A DNA stretch of 64,000 nucleotides, taken from assembly GCF_014844055.1 (NCBI RefSeq), contig NZ_CP062167.1, positions 62,001 to 126,000 on the forward strand. Direction: 5' to 3'. Below the pieces are notes generated by a model, which was not told the DNA's origin, searched no databases, and was given only the letters and a program-made list of their open reading frames with translations. The stretch comes from Aureimonas sp. OT7. Lineage in GTDB: Bacteria > Pseudomonadota > Alphaproteobacteria > Rhizobiales > Rhizobiaceae. The first letter of the stretch is position 1; every line of letters begins with the position of its first letter. Of the stretch, positions 52,658 to 61,501 are shown piece after piece. A program made the translations under genes and the position numbers.

Positions 52658-52933
52658 TCAGAGTTTTGCTTTTGCGAACACCTCGACCAACTCGCTGAAT
52701 TTGCGGCGTTGCGCGTCCGCATCACCTGCCGCTATCGCTTCCTCGACACAGCAAGCGGCGTGGGTCTTGAGGATTTCGGTCTCGACCTTGGCCAGCGCCG
52801 CCTTGATGGCGTGGATCTGATGCAGGATATCGATGCAGTAACGGTCATCGGCCACCATCTGGCTGACCCCTCGCACCTGTCCTTCGATTCGCTTGAGCCT
52901 CGCGCGGAGGGCTTTGTTGTCCTTCTGGCACAT
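52658..52933 (-). CDS. csoR: CsoR-type copper-sensing repressor
   Basis: The protein is 91 residues and all-helical: LRARLKRIEGQVRGVSQMVA is the family N-terminus. The copper ligands of CsoR are at the right spacing: C33 (DRYCIDIL), H58 (LKTHAACC) and C62. Cu(I) binding releases CsoR from DNA. The ATG at 52933 is chosen because longer frames enter the operator. A CsoR-like dyad lies 10 bp upstream, so the operon is probably autoregulated. Confidence 0.92.
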   Translation of the reverse strand: MCQKDNKALRARLKRIEGQVRGVSQMVADDRYCIDILHQIHAIKAALAKVETEILKTHAACCVEEAIAAGDADAQRRKFSELVEVFAKAKL

Positions 52934-52942
52934 GGCCGTAAA

Positions 52943-52959
52943 ATACCCCGTATGGGTAT
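52943..52959. promoter_or_regulatory. CsoR operator
   Basis: ATACCC-CGTAT-GGGTAT is a perfect 6-bp dyad immediately before csoR. The TACCC/GGGTA halves match the known type of CsoR/RcnR-family sites. Confidence 0.75.
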
Positions 52960-53055
52960 ATTTAAGGTTCGAGAGCCATCTTGGTTCCCTCCGATCAAAA
53001 AATCTCGCCGGCGCTTTCTGTCTGCTTTGCACCATTGTCGCGATCATCAGTGGGG

Positions 53056-53086
53056 TTGACCTTCCAATGGTTGGAACCCTCATCTT
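53056..53086 (+). promoter_or_regulatory. CueR-type promoter 1 (before 58-residue ORF)
   Basis: A -35 TTGACC (53056-53061) and a -10 CATCTT (53081-53086) have a 19-bp spacer holding the dyad TTCCAA-TGG-TTGGAA. Long spacers with this dyad are the mark of MerR/CueR-activated promoters. Confidence 0.8.
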
Positions 53087-53111
53087 GGAGGGCCAAACGA
53101 AGGAGATGGAC

Positions 53112-53288
53112 ATGAAGATCAGAGCCGAGAATCTGATCGCCGCAGTTGGAGAGCTTCGGGTCGGGTTGCTTGCGGTCAGGGATCTGGCCGATACGCTGTT
53201 ATCCCTGGTCGAGGCCCGCGGACGCATCACCATTTTCGAAACAGGGTTCCAGACGTGGTTCAGCGTCCACGCGAGCCGTTTGCCTTGA
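53112..53288 (+). CDS. Small unknown protein under a CueR-type promoter
   Basis: The protein is 58 residues, MKIRAENLIAAVGELRVGLL and so on, ending FQTWFSVHASRLP. It has no Cys and one His. An amphipathic helix is likely in the first 35 residues. The ATG at 53112 has AAGGAG six bases upstream; an ATG at 53106 is too close to it. I do not recognise a family. It is the only frame downstream of CueR-type promoter 1, which supports a copper-related role, as inference. Confidence 0.55.
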   Translation: MKIRAENLIAAVGELRVGLLAVRDLADTLLSLVEARGRITIFETGFQTWFSVHASRLP

Positions 53289-53362
53289 CCGAAGGCGCAC
53301 CGATGGGGCGCTTGTCGCCTTCGCGGTGGCAACCGTCCTCGTGCTGATGACCGGCAAAGGAA

Positions 53363-53385
53363 AAGGGCGGAATTGATCCGCCCTT
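53363..53385. terminator. Bidirectional terminator
   Basis: AAGGGCGGA pairs with TCCGCCCTT around ATTGA. On the - strand it is followed by TTTT, so it terminates the copZ-DUF305 operon; it could also stop the small + strand gene. Confidence 0.75.
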
Positions 53386-53392
53386 CACCGTC

Positions 53393-53797
53393 TCATTGGC
53401 TGCGCTTGGCCAGCCATTCCTGCATCTGCGCGATTTCCGCCTCCTGGGCGGAGATGACCTCCTCAGCAAGTGCTCGCACCTCGGGGTCTGATCCGTGTTC
53501 GAGAACGACACGAGCCATGTCGATGGCGCCCTGGTGATGGGGGATCATGCCGCGCATGAAATCCTCATCCGCATCGCCCGTAAACTCGATCGCCATATCG
53601 GCATGCATCTTGTCGTTGACTTGCTGGTAGGCGCGAATGACAGGGTTATCCGAAGGCGCGGTGGCGCCGTGTCCGGCATGTTCGCCGTGATTCATGGTCG
53701 CTCCTTGGCCTTGCTCGTCCATCTGAGACTGTGCGTAGGCGAGTCCGCCAGCAATGACGAACGCGCCGGCAATGAAGATCGGGGTGAGCTTGTTCAT
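53393..53797 (-). CDS. Secreted DUF305 protein
   Basis: The protein is 134 residues with a signal peptide ([18 protein letters not shown]). A His-rich stretch [10 protein letters not shown] precedes the DUF305 domain, whose hallmark is [20 protein letters not shown]. It is a probable periplasmic copper-binding protein. It lies 14 bp after copZ in the same operon and ends just before a strong terminator. Confidence 0.9.
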   Translation of the reverse strand: MNKLTPIFIAGAFVIAGGLAYAQSQMDEQGQGATMNHGEHAGHGATAPSDNPVIRAYQQVNDKMHADMAIEFTGDADEDFMRGMIPHHQGAIDMARVVLEHGSDPEVRALAEEVISAQEAEIAQMQEWLAKRSQ

Positions 53798-53811
53798 GAC
53801 ACAGCTCCTGG

Positions 53812-54006
53812 TCAGTTTACAGTTGCAGGATAGCCGGCTTCTTCGAGAACCTGCTGAATAGCCCCCGCACTAGCAGTCGTCTCAACCTTGACCGCCCGCG
53901 CCTCCGGATTCGTCTCCACCCTGGCGGTGGGGTCGACTGACTGGATCGCCTTGGTGACGGATTTTGCGCAGCCACCGCAGGTCATGTTCTCGATTCTGAG
54001 TTCCAT
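53812..54006 (-). CDS. copZ: CopZ-like copper chaperone (HMA domain)
   Basis: The protein is 64 residues, a single heavy-metal-associated domain. The metal motif is [14 protein letters not shown] with CGGC in place of the common CxxC spacing CASC. It would carry Cu(I) to CopA in the cytoplasm. It is divergent from copA, each gene having its own CueR-type promoter in the 159-bp spacer. Confidence 0.93.
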   Translation of the reverse strand: MELRIENMTCGGCAKSVTKAIQSVDPTARVETNPEARAVKVETTASAGAIQQVLEEAGYPATVN

Positions 54007-54038
54007 GAGAATTCTCCTTGTTTGGTCTCACGTTGCCA

Positions 54039-54069
54039 AATGTGGGGCTTCCAACCATGGGAAGGTCAA
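54039..54069 (-). promoter_or_regulatory. CueR-type promoter 2 (before copZ)
   Basis: On the - strand, TTGACC (54069-54064), a 19-bp spacer with the dyad CTTCC-N7-GGAAG, and CACATT (54044-54039). It drives copZ and the DUF305 gene. Confidence 0.78.
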
Positions 54070-54094
54070 TGGCGATTTTTCTCTGTTTGTCCTC

Positions 54095-54125
54095 TTGACC
54101 TTCCCATGGTTGGAAATCCCATCTT
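54095..54125 (+). promoter_or_regulatory. CueR-type promoter 3 (before copA)
   Basis: TTGACC (54095-54100), a 19-bp spacer holding TTCC-N7-GGAA, and CATCTT (54120-54125). The -10 is identical to that of promoter 1. A good AAAGGAGG site and the copA ATG follow. Confidence 0.8.
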
Positions 54126-54165
54126 CTGTCCGAACTGGAATTTCGGGACAAAAAAGGAGGCGGCT

Positions 54166-56724
54166 ATGAATGCCCCCGTTCGAGCAACAGACCTGTCTGG
54201 AACGATATCACTCCCCATTGAGGGGATGACCTGTGCATCCTGCGTAGGTCGTGTCGAAAGAGCCCTCAAGGCCGTGCCTGGCGTCGCCGATGCGGTCGTC
54301 AATCTGGCGACCGAAAAGGCGAGCATCACCACGAACGCTGCGGTCGATCCTGCCACTCTCGTCAAGGCCGTGGAGGATGTAGGCTATGAGGTTGCGGCAA
54401 GCTTCTCCGCGCCGACGGCAGCCTCGCTTGAAGTGGCGATCGAGGGCATGACCTGCGCATCCTGCGTGGGACGCGTCGAAAAGGCGCTCAAGGCCGTACC
54501 CGGCGTCACTAATGCCGTCGTCAACCTCGCGACCGAGAAGGCCACGATCCAGGGCAGCGCCGATGCGGCGGCTTTGGTGGCTGCCATCGAGGGCGCGGGA
54601 TACGACGCCAGGGTGATCGCCACGGCGGCAGGAACCAGCCAGGGCGAGACGGATGATCGTACCGAAAAGAAGGAAGCGGAACGTCGTGAACTGACCCGCG
54701 ATTTCACCATCGCGGCGGTGCTGACGGTGCCTGTCTTCATCCTGGAGATGGGCTCACACGTCATTCCGGGCATGCATGACCTGATCGCTTCAACCATCGG
54801 CATGCAGACGAACTGGTATATCCAGTTCGTGTTGACGACCATCGTCCTGTTCGTTCCGGGTATCCGCTTTTACGACAAGGGGCTGCCCGCCCTGTGGCGG
54901 CTCGCCCCCGACATGAACTCGCTGGTCGCGGTCGGCACGCTCGCCGCCTATGGCTATTCGCAGGTCGCGACCTTCGCGCCCGGTTTCCTGCCTGCCGGAA
55001 CGGTGAACGTCTATTTCGAGGCTGCCGCCGTCATCGTGACGCTGATCCTGCTCGGCCGTTTGCTGGAGGCTCGTGCCAAGGGACGCACCTCCGAGGCGAT
55101 CAAGCGTCTCGTCGGCCTTCAGGCCAAGATGGCGCGCGTGCGCAGGGACGGCAAGACGATCGAACTGCCGATCGACGCCGTGCTGTCGGGAGACATCGTC
55201 GAGGTTCGTCCCGGCGATCGCATCCCGGTGGATGGCGAGGTCATCGAAGGCCAGAGCTATGTCGACGAATCGATGATCACGGGCGAACCGATCCCGGTGT
55301 CCAAAACGAATGGCAGCGAGGTCGTGGCCGGAACGGTGAACCAGAAGGGCGCCTTTGCCATCCGTGCGACGGCGGTCGGCGGCAACACGGTGCTGTCGCA
55401 GATCATCCGCATGGTCGAGGAAGCGCAAGGCTCAAAGCTACCGATCCAGGCGCTGGTCGACAAGGTCACGATGTATTTTGTGCCGGCGGTGTTTGCGGTA
55501 GCGATCCTCACCTTCGCCGCATGGATGTGGTTCGGCCCGTCGCCCGCGCTGACCTTCGCTCTGGTCAATGCCGTCGCCGTCCTGATCATCGCCTGCCCCT
55601 GCGCCATGGGTCTGGCGACGCCGACCTCGATCATGGTGGGCACGGGCCGCGGTGCGGAACTGGGCGTGCTCTTCCGCAAGGGCGAAGCGTTGCAGCTGCT
55701 CAAGGACGCCAGGGTCGTCGCCGTCGACAAGACGGGCACACTGACCGAAGGCAAGCCTGCGCTCACCGATCTGGAACTGGCCATCGGATTCAACCGGGCA
55801 AATGTCCTCGGTTTGGTTGCGGCCGTCGAAGCGAAGTCGGAGCATCCGATCGCCCGTGCGATCGTGGATGCGGCCGCCGGGGAGGACATCCCGCTGCCGG
55901 CCGTGTCGGACTTCGAGTCGGTGACGGGTTTCGGCGTCAAGGCCATGGTCGGCGGCAGCCAAGTCGAGATTGGCGCTGACCGCTACATGGCAGACCTCGG
56001 CCACGACGTAGCTGCCTTCGCCAAGATTGCCGAACGTCTCGGCAATGAGGGCAAGTCACCGCTCTATGCCGCCATCGACGGCAAGCTCGCGGCGATTATC
56101 GCCGTGGCCGATCCGATCAAGGAGACGACGCCCGCAGCGATCAAGGCGCTGCACGATCTCGGCCTCAAGGTCGCGATGATCACCGGCGACAATGCCCGCA
56201 CGGCAAAAGCCATCGCGGCTCGGCTGGGGATCGACGAGGTGGTGGCGGAAGTGCTGCCGGACGGCAAGGTCGACGCTGTACGCCGCCTCAAAGCCCAGCA
56301 TGGCAAGGTCGCTTTCGTCGGCGATGGCATCAACGACGCTCCGGCGCTGGCCGAAGCGGATGTGGGCCTTGCCATCGGCACGGGTACGGACATTGCCATC
56401 GAGGCAGCCGACGTGGTGCTGATGTCGGGCAGCCTGCAAGGCGTGCCGAACGCGATCGCACTGTCCAAGGCGACGATCGGCAACATCCGGCAGAACCTGT
56501 TCTGGGCCTTTGCCTACAACACGGCTCTGATCCCCGTTGCCGCCGGTCTGCTCTATCCGGCCTACGGCATCCTGCTGTCGCCGGTCTTTGCCGCCGGCGC
56601 GATGGCCCTGTCGAGCGTCTTCGTCCTCGGCAACGCGCTGAGGCTCAAGACCTTCCGCGCGCCCGCGCAGGCGGAAAGCGGCGCAGTCCGGCCCCGTCAG
56701 CCTGAACTTGCGCCTGCGGAATGA
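54166..56724 (+). CDS. copA: CopA-type Cu(I)-exporting P1B-ATPase
   Basis: The protein is 852 residues. Two N-terminal metal domains each carry GMTCASC (Cys 23/26 and 97/100). Eight spans follow, with the membrane metal site CPC in [11 protein letters not shown]. The ATPase has TGEPIPV, the phosphorylation motif [20 protein letters not shown] with the HP motif, and [14 protein letters not shown]. It pumps Cu(I) out of the cytoplasm. The ATG at 54166 has AAAAAGGAGG. It is divergent from copZ and under a CueR-type promoter. Confidence 0.96.
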   Translation: MNAPVRATDLSGTISLPIEGMTCASCVGRVERALKAVPGVADAVVNLATEKASITTNAAVDPATLVKAVEDVGYEVAASFSAPTAASLEVAIEGMTCASCVGRVEKALKAVPGVTNAVVNLATEKATIQGSADAAALVAAIEGAGYDARVIATAAGTSQGETDDRTEKKEAERRELTRDFTIAAVLTVPVFILEMGSHVIPGMHDLIASTIGMQTNWYIQFVLTTIVLFVPGIRFYDKGLPALWRLAPDMNSLVAVGTLAAYGYSQVATFAPGFLPAGTVNVYFEAAAVIVTLILLGRLLEARAKGRTSEAIKRLVGLQAKMARVRRDGKTIELPIDAVLSGDIVEVRPGDRIPVDGEVIEGQSYVDESMITGEPIPVSKTNGSEVVAGTVNQKGAFAIRATAVGGNTVLSQIIRMVEEAQGSKLPIQALVDKVTMYFVPAVFAVAILTFAAWMWFGPSPALTFALVNAVAVLIIACPCAMGLATPTSIMVGTGRGAELGVLFRKGEALQLLKDARVVAVDKTGTLTEGKPALTDLELAIGFNRANVLGLVAAVEAKSEHPIARAIVDAAAGEDIPLPAVSDFESVTGFGVKAMVGGSQVEIGADRYMADLGHDVAAFAKIAERLGNEGKSPLYAAIDGKLAAIIAVADPIKETTPAAIKALHDLGLKVAMITGDNARTAKAIAARLGIDEVVAEVLPDGKVDAVRRLKAQHGKVAFVGDGINDAPALAEADVGLAIGTGTDIAIEAADVVLMSGSLQGVPNAIALSKATIGNIRQNLFWAFAYNTALIPVAAGLLYPAYGILLSPVFAAGAMALSSVFVLGNALRLKTFRAPAQAESGAVRPRQPELAPAE

Positions 56725-56730
56725 GAAACA

Positions 56731-56756
56731 GGCGAGCCTGCTTCGGCAGGCTCGCC
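56731..56756 (+). terminator. UUCG-loop hairpin after copA
   Basis: GGCGAGCCTGC-TTCG-GCAGGCTCGCC is a perfect 11-bp stem with a stable tetraloop. No T run follows, so it may be an mRNA-stabilising or processing element instead of a full stop; the next gene begins 20 bp later. Confidence 0.55.
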
Positions 56757-56776
56757 ACATGTAAAGGAATGAAGCG

Positions 56777-57040
56777 ATGACCAATACGGGAACTCCGTCA
56801 GTGGTGCTGTATACCACGCCAACCTGCCCCGATTGCCATGCCGTCAAGCGATGGCTTGCTGACCAGGGTGTCCCATTCGAAGAGCGTGACCTGTCAGATC
56901 CGCAGATCGCCGAAGAGGCGAAAGCGCGGACCGGCGTGCGCGTTGCCCCGATCACGATTGTCAACGAACAGGTCTTCTATGGCACCTTTGCTGACCAGAA
57001 ACCTCGTCTGGCGGAAGCCCTGTCATCGGGCGCCGCCTGA
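56777..57040 (+). CDS. Glutaredoxin-like protein (NrdH type)
   Basis: The protein is 87 residues with TTPTCPDCHAVKRWLADQGV, a dithiol CPDC centre, the cis-Pro part RVAPITIVNEQVFYG, and no signal peptide. It is a cytoplasmic thiol reductant. It is placed between copA and a ferredoxin reductase, so it may help handle Cu(I) or glutathione. The ATG follows AAAGGAATGAAGCG. Confidence 0.88.
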   Translation: MTNTGTPSVVLYTTPTCPDCHAVKRWLADQGVPFEERDLSDPQIAEEAKARTGVRVAPITIVNEQVFYGTFADQKPRLAEALSSGAA

Positions 57041-57051
57041 GGGAGATTGTC

Positions 57052-58068
57052 ATGGGAAGACAAATCGAAATTCGGCAGGCGGGGCGCATCATCGACGTGC
57101 CGGATGGCCGAACCATTCTGGAGAGAGCGCTAGAAGAAGGGATCGCATATCCTCATGGATGCCGTTCGGGCCGCTGCGGCTCGTGCAAGTCCCGACTGGT
57201 CAGCGGCGAGGTCGATCTTCTGCCGCACACGCGCTTTGCCCTGACGGACGATGAGCGGTCTCAGGGACTGATCCTTGCATGCCGCGCGCAGCCGCTCACG
57301 GATTGCACGGTCGCATGGCTCGATGAGGAGGAAGAACAGCTTGATCTTCCCGTCCGCACCTATCGCACGCGGGTTGTCGCGATCGATGACGCAACCCACG
57401 ACATCCGGCAAATCAGGCTGGAGGTCGAAACGGGAGAGGCCGTCGCGTTCAAGGCGGGCCAGTATGCGCAGGTGACGTTCGATGGCGTTCCGGCGCGCGA
57501 CTATTCGATGGCGAACCAGCCGGGTCGAGACCATCTCGAATTCCACATCAGGCATGTGCCCGGTGGAGCGACGAGCGAACACGTCGCCAGGTCACTCAAG
57601 GTCGGCGACGAGGTTTCGGTTCGCGGGCCGCTCGGCAGTTCGTTTCTGCGCGAACAGCATACGGGTCCAATTCTGGCGGTCGCCGGCGGATCGGGACTGG
57701 CGCCGATCAAGTCGATTGTCGAAACGGCGCTGGCAAGCGGCCTGCGGCAGCCGATCCATCTCTATTTCGGGGCACGGACGGAACGTGATCTCTATCTCGT
57801 CGATCATTTCAGTCTTCTGGCGAGCACCTACGACAACCTCACCTTCATGCCCGTGCTTTCGGAGGTGAGCCGATCCGATCACTTCCGAACCGGCCTGGTA
57901 ACGGATGCGATCGTGAGTGACGTGCAGGACCTCAATGGCTGGAAGGCATATATGGCCGGACCGCCTGCCATGATCGATGCTTCCGGCATCATGCTTCGCG
58001 AACTGGGCTTGCGCGGCGAGGACATACATGCGGACGTGTTTTTTACGCCCGAAGAAGCGCCTACATAA
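57052..58068 (+). CDS. 2Fe-2S ferredoxin-NAD(P)H reductase
   Basis: The protein is 338 residues. Residues 1-90 form a plant-type ferredoxin with CRSGRCGSCKSRLVSG and a fourth Cys in LILACRAQ. The FAD domain has RDYSMAN, and the NAD domain has GGSGLAPIKSIVETAL and YMAGPPAMIDASG. This is the layout of reductase components of oxygenases such as phenol hydroxylase. No oxygenase lies nearby. It follows the glutaredoxin gene by 11 bp, so its partner is unknown. Confidence 0.92.
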   Translation: MGRQIEIRQAGRIIDVPDGRTILERALEEGIAYPHGCRSGRCGSCKSRLVSGEVDLLPHTRFALTDDERSQGLILACRAQPLTDCTVAWLDEEEEQLDLPVRTYRTRVVAIDDATHDIRQIRLEVETGEAVAFKAGQYAQVTFDGVPARDYSMANQPGRDHLEFHIRHVPGGATSEHVARSLKVGDEVSVRGPLGSSFLREQHTGPILAVAGGSGLAPIKSIVETALASGLRQPIHLYFGARTERDLYLVDHFSLLASTYDNLTFMPVLSEVSRSDHFRTGLVTDAIVSDVQDLNGWKAYMAGPPAMIDASGIMLRELGLRGEDIHADVFFTPEEAPT

Positions 58069-58088
58069 GTCGAAGAAAGGAACCAGCG

Positions 58089-58604
58089 ATGAACATCGGT
58101 AAAGCAGCGGCGGCATCAGGCGTCTCGGCGAAGATGATCCGCTACTACGAATCGATCGGATTGATCGCGGAAGCGTCGCGGACGGATAGCGGATACCGGG
58201 ATTACTCCGATAAGGACGTGCATACGTTGCGTTTTATCAGGCGTGCGCGCGATCTCGGTTTCTCGGTCGAGAAAATGACGGAACTGCTTGCGCTCTGGCG
58301 AGACCGAGACCGGGCGAGCGCGGACGTCAAGCGCGTGGCGCTCGAGCATGTCGAAGAACTTGAACGGAAGGCGCGTGAACTCAGGGAGATGAGCATGACG
58401 CTCAAGCACCTTGCCGAGAACTGCCGGGGCAATGCCCGGCCGGACTGCCCGATCATCGATGAGTTGGCGACGACTGATGACCCTGAGACCAGCCCCACAC
58501 ACACCCGCGATCGTTCCGGCGCGACAGGGAACAGGTTCGAGCACACGAGGCCCGTCGTGTCGGCGAAGGCGGAAAGAAGCGGTCACGGTGCCAGGGAGCA
58601 ATAG
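58089..58604 (+). CDS. cueR: CueR-type copper-responsive MerR activator
   Basis: The protein is 171 residues. The MerR helix-turn-helix is MNIGKAAAASGVSAKMIRYY followed by ESIGLI. The Cu(I) ligands C112 and C120 are in ENCRGNARPDCPI at exactly the CueR positions. A tail of about 45 residues beyond the metal loop is longer than in E. coli CueR and looks disordered. It should twist the 19-bp-spaced promoters found before the small ORF, copZ, copA and the second ATPase. Confidence 0.93.
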   Translation: MNIGKAAAASGVSAKMIRYYESIGLIAEASRTDSGYRDYSDKDVHTLRFIRRARDLGFSVEKMTELLALWRDRDRASADVKRVALEHVEELERKARELREMSMTLKHLAENCRGNARPDCPIIDELATTDDPETSPTHTRDRSGATGNRFEHTRPVVSAKAERSGHGAREQ

Positions 58605-58606
58605 CC

Positions 58607-58813
58607 ATGACGCTTGCCGGCGAAATCCTGCACCTGTTCAAACGGGCATGTTCGGACGGCGACATGGAAGTTGCCGAGAAGCTATTGCAGGCTCTTGAAC
58701 TGATTGATGCGCGAGGGCTCGGCGTCGCAGCTTCGCACAAGCCGTTGTCTCAAGCTTATCTGGCTATCGGAGAACTTCCTGTGCCTCCGAAAAAATGTCA
58801 GCGGCATCACTAG
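58607..58813 (+). CDS. Small hypothetical protein after cueR
   Basis: The protein is 68 residues starting MTLAGEILHLFKRACSDGDM and EVAEKLLQALELIDARG. The first half looks helical, like a TPR-type pair of helices. Its ATG lies 2 bp after the cueR stop, so it is probably translated with cueR. I do not recognise a family. Confidence 0.5.
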   Translation: MTLAGEILHLFKRACSDGDMEVAEKLLQALELIDARGLGVAASHKPLSQAYLAIGELPVPPKKCQRHH

Positions 58814-58919
58814 GACATCATCCGTTCAATGAGGCCCAAGGATGGATGAGCCGGAAACGGGACGGGTCAATGCCGACTTCGCAGGTCAACAACTGCCCGC
58901 GTAGGCGGGACTCCGAAAC

Positions 58920-59390
58920 TCAGCGGCGGCGGGAGACCTCCTCCTGATATCCGCGCTCTCGTTCCGGCCAAGTACTCTTAATAAAAGCGAGGACAGCCCG
59001 GATCTCGCCGTCGCTCAGGGCATCGGCAAAACCAGGCATGTCGCTCTCATAGCTCCCTCCGACGATGGCCGCTGTACCCTCCTTGACGATGCGGAACAGC
59101 ATCTCATCGGCATGGTGCCAGGTGTGGCCGCTCTCGTCGTGCGGCGGTGCGGGCAGCCGACCGGAGGGAGGCGGCGAGCGCCAGTCCGGCTGCCCTTCGA
59201 GATTCGCACCGTGGCAAGACGCGCATTGATCCGCATAGACTTGTCGGCCCTGCTCGACGACCTCCGCTGATGCCGCAGCGATGGATTCGGAACGGGCGTA
59301 ATGCCACCCAGCCAATGTCGCCACGATCGCACCTGCGAGGAGCGACCCTGCCCAGAATGTATTTAGGAGCTTCTTTCGCATGGCACGCAT
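58920..59390 (-). CDS. Cytochrome c, class I
   Basis: The protein is about 156 residues from 59390 (or 153 from an ATG at 59381). A membrane anchor or signal is seen in TFWAGSLLAGAIVATLAGWH. The haem motif is CASCHGANLEG and the Met ligand is in YESDMPGFADAL. It is periplasmic. It is divergent from a small Cys-containing secreted protein and near a multicopper oxidase, so it could accept electrons from copper oxidation, as inference. Confidence 0.9.
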   Translation of the reverse strand: MRAMRKKLLNTFWAGSLLAGAIVATLAGWHYARSESIAAASAEVVEQGRQVYADQCASCHGANLEGQPDWRSPPPSGRLPAPPHDESGHTWHHADEMLFRIVKEGTAAIVGGSYESDMPGFADALSDGEIRAVLAFIKSTWPERERGYQEEVSRRR

Positions 59391-59496
59391 GTTCAGTAAC
59401 GAGGAATTGCAACGCACGAGATGGCAAGGAGGATTTGCCAGTGGTGCGACACCATTTGCAATAGACATTCCGGTGAGTAGTACCTATCGTTCCAGT

Positions 59497-59856
59497 ATGT
59501 TTGCGCGCGTTGTCTCCATGCTTGCCATAATCGGCGTCGCCGTCATGACGATGGCATTCTCCGCGCACGCGGCACGAATGAGCATACCGCCGGAACAGGC
59601 TGTGCATGTGGGCGAGATTACAAACTCTGCAGCCGGCATTGAGCCTGCATGCACCAGCAAACACTGCGGATCGGCAGACATGGATGCGGGAACCTGTGAA
59701 CTGGTTTGTGCAGGTTTTTCAATCTTTCTCGTATCACCGAGCGGTGGTTCTGGAAACCAATACACGTCAACCGCCTATGTTCTGCCGCCTGATGCCAGCA
59801 TTCCCGGTCGGGCGCTCGGACTGAACGAACGCCCTCCGAAGATCCGTCTCCTCTGA
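59497..59856 (+). CDS. Small secreted Cys-containing protein
   Basis: The protein is 119 residues from the ATG at 59497. The signal peptide is VVSMLAIIGVAVMTMAFSAH with AHA cleavage. The mature part has four cysteines, CTSKHC and CELVC, and two short hydrophobic stretches. The cluster CTSKHC might bind metal. I do not recognise a family. It lies 73 bp before the multicopper oxidase gene on the same strand. Longer in-frame starts overlap the divergent cytochrome gene. Confidence 0.6.
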   Translation: MFARVVSMLAIIGVAVMTMAFSAHAARMSIPPEQAVHVGEITNSAAGIEPACTSKHCGSADMDAGTCELVCAGFSIFLVSPSGGSGNQYTSTAYVLPPDASIPGRALGLNERPPKIRLL

Positions 59857-59929
59857 TCGCGCCCGGGCATTCGGCCCGCGGCCTTCCGACAGCTTTGAGG
59901 AACGGGACTGCGGTCCCGAGGAGACGACC

Positions 59930-61438
59930 ATGAATACCCTTTCACGACGCGGCTTTCTCGCCGCTGGCGCGGCCATGCTGGCCTACGCTCAGGTGCCCCG
60001 GATGGCGGCAGCGCAGGACGCCACGCCGCTATCGCTTCGCGCCGCCAGCCGCACGCTCGACATCGACGGACGCGCCGCCACTGTCTGGGGCCTTGCCGGG
60101 CCATCCGGACAGGGCCTGACACTCGATCCCGGCATGCCGTTCCGGGTGGATCTAACGAACGAACTCGACACCGCCACACTGATCCACTGGCACGGCCAGA
60201 TCCCGCCCAATGCGCAGGATGGCGTGCCCGACATGCCCTTGCCGATGCTCGCCCCCGGCGAGACTCGCGCCTATGACTTCGCACCGCTGCCCGGCACCTA
60301 TTGGATGCACGCGCATGTTCCGCTGCACGAGATGCGCCTTCTGGCCGCGCCCCTGATCGTGCGCAGCGCCGAGGATGTCGCCGCTGACCGGCAGGAGGTG
60401 GTACTGTTTCTGCATGATTTCTCATTCAAGGCACCCGAAGAGGTGATGGCGGAGATCAAGTCCGGCCATGGTGCCACGGGCAATCACGGAAGCGGCACAG
60501 GCACAGGCACGGGCGGAATGTCAGGTATGAACCACGGCGCGATGGGAAACATGCCGATGACTGGCATGGATCACGGCGCCAAGGGCGGCATGATGGGAAT
60601 GGGGACCATGGACGGCATGACGATGGACCTCAACGACTACGACTGGGACGCCTATCTTGCCAATGATCGTACGCTCTCGGACCCGGAAGTGGTGCAGGTC
60701 GAGCGCGGCGGGCGTATCCGCCTGCGGGTCATCAACGCCGCTGCGGCGACGGTGTTCTGGCTCGACACCGGCGAAGCGCAGGCCCGGCTCGTCGCGGTTG
60801 ATGGCCATGCCGTTCAGCCGCTCTCCGGCACGAGGTTCGGTCTGGCCATGGGCCAACGGCTCGACCTTGAGATCGACCTGCCTTCGGAGGGCGGTGCCTG
60901 GCCGATCCTCGCGCTGCGAGAAGGCGCGCGGGAGCGCACCGGTCTGATCCTTGCCACTCCGGGCGCCGAGATACGGCACATTGATGCTTTGGCAGAGACC
61001 GAAGCACCGGCCTTTGACACCGACCTTGCGCAGGAGACGCGCCTGATCGCTTCCGAATCCTTGCCGGAGCGGCCGGTGGACCGCAGCCACATGGTGATGC
61101 TGGGCGGCTCGATGCAGCCCTATGTGTGGACGATCAACGGTGCCGTCTGGGGCCAGCATCGCGCGGTTACCGCGAGGCGCGGCGAACGGATCGTGCTGTC
61201 CTTCCACAATATGTCGATGATGGGTCACCCGATGCATCTCCACGGCCATGTGTTCCAGGTCGTCGGGCTGAATGGACGTGCGGTCACGGGCGCGCAGCGG
61301 GACACGGTGTATGTGCCGCCGATGTCGATGGTCGACGTGGCACTCGATGCCGGAGAAGCCGCGCGCTGGATGCTGCATTGCCATCACATGCCGCATCTTG
61401 AAACAGGCATGATGACCGAATTCGCGGTCAGCGCATAG
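59930..61438 (+). CDS. Multicopper oxidase (CueO/CopA-like)
   Basis: The protein is 502 residues with a Tat signal (SRRGFLAAGAAMLAYAQ). The four copper motifs are present: LIHWHGQIPP, YWMHAHVPLH, GHPMHLHGHVFQV and LHCHHMPHLETGM, the last giving the type 1 site with Met. A Met/His-rich insert lies around residues 185-230, as in copper-tolerance oxidases. It oxidises Cu(I) to the less toxic Cu(II) in the periplasm. Confidence 0.95.
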   Translation: MNTLSRRGFLAAGAAMLAYAQVPRMAAAQDATPLSLRAASRTLDIDGRAATVWGLAGPSGQGLTLDPGMPFRVDLTNELDTATLIHWHGQIPPNAQDGVPDMPLPMLAPGETRAYDFAPLPGTYWMHAHVPLHEMRLLAAPLIVRSAEDVAADRQEVVLFLHDFSFKAPEEVMAEIKSGHGATGNHGSGTGTGTGGMSGMNHGAMGNMPMTGMDHGAKGGMMGMGTMDGMTMDLNDYDWDAYLANDRTLSDPEVVQVERGGRIRLRVINAAAATVFWLDTGEAQARLVAVDGHAVQPLSGTRFGLAMGQRLDLEIDLPSEGGAWPILALREGARERTGLILATPGAEIRHIDALAETEAPAFDTDLAQETRLIASESLPERPVDRSHMVMLGGSMQPYVWTINGAVWGQHRAVTARRGERIVLSFHNMSMMGHPMHLHGHVFQVVGLNGRAVTGAQRDTVYVPPMSMVDVALDAGEAARWMLHCHHMPHLETGMMTEFAVSA

Positions 61439-61450
61439 GCAGCGTGCTGG

Positions 61451-61480
61451 CAGGAGGACGCCGGCACCGGCGTCCTCCTG
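61451..61480 (+). terminator. Strong hairpin between oxidase and CDF genes
   Basis: CAGGAGGACGCCGG pairs with CCGGCGTCCTCCTG, a perfect stem with a minimal loop. No T run follows. The next ribosome-binding site starts 7 bp downstream, so it may shape mRNA decay or translation instead of ending transcription. Confidence 0.5.
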
Positions 61481-61501
61481 TGCAACAAGGAGGTGAACCC
61501 T

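Noticed and set aside
59870..59925. CueR-type site before the multicopper oxidase
   Set aside because: CCTTCC and GGAA are present but 11 bp apart instead of 7, with no TTGACC in register.
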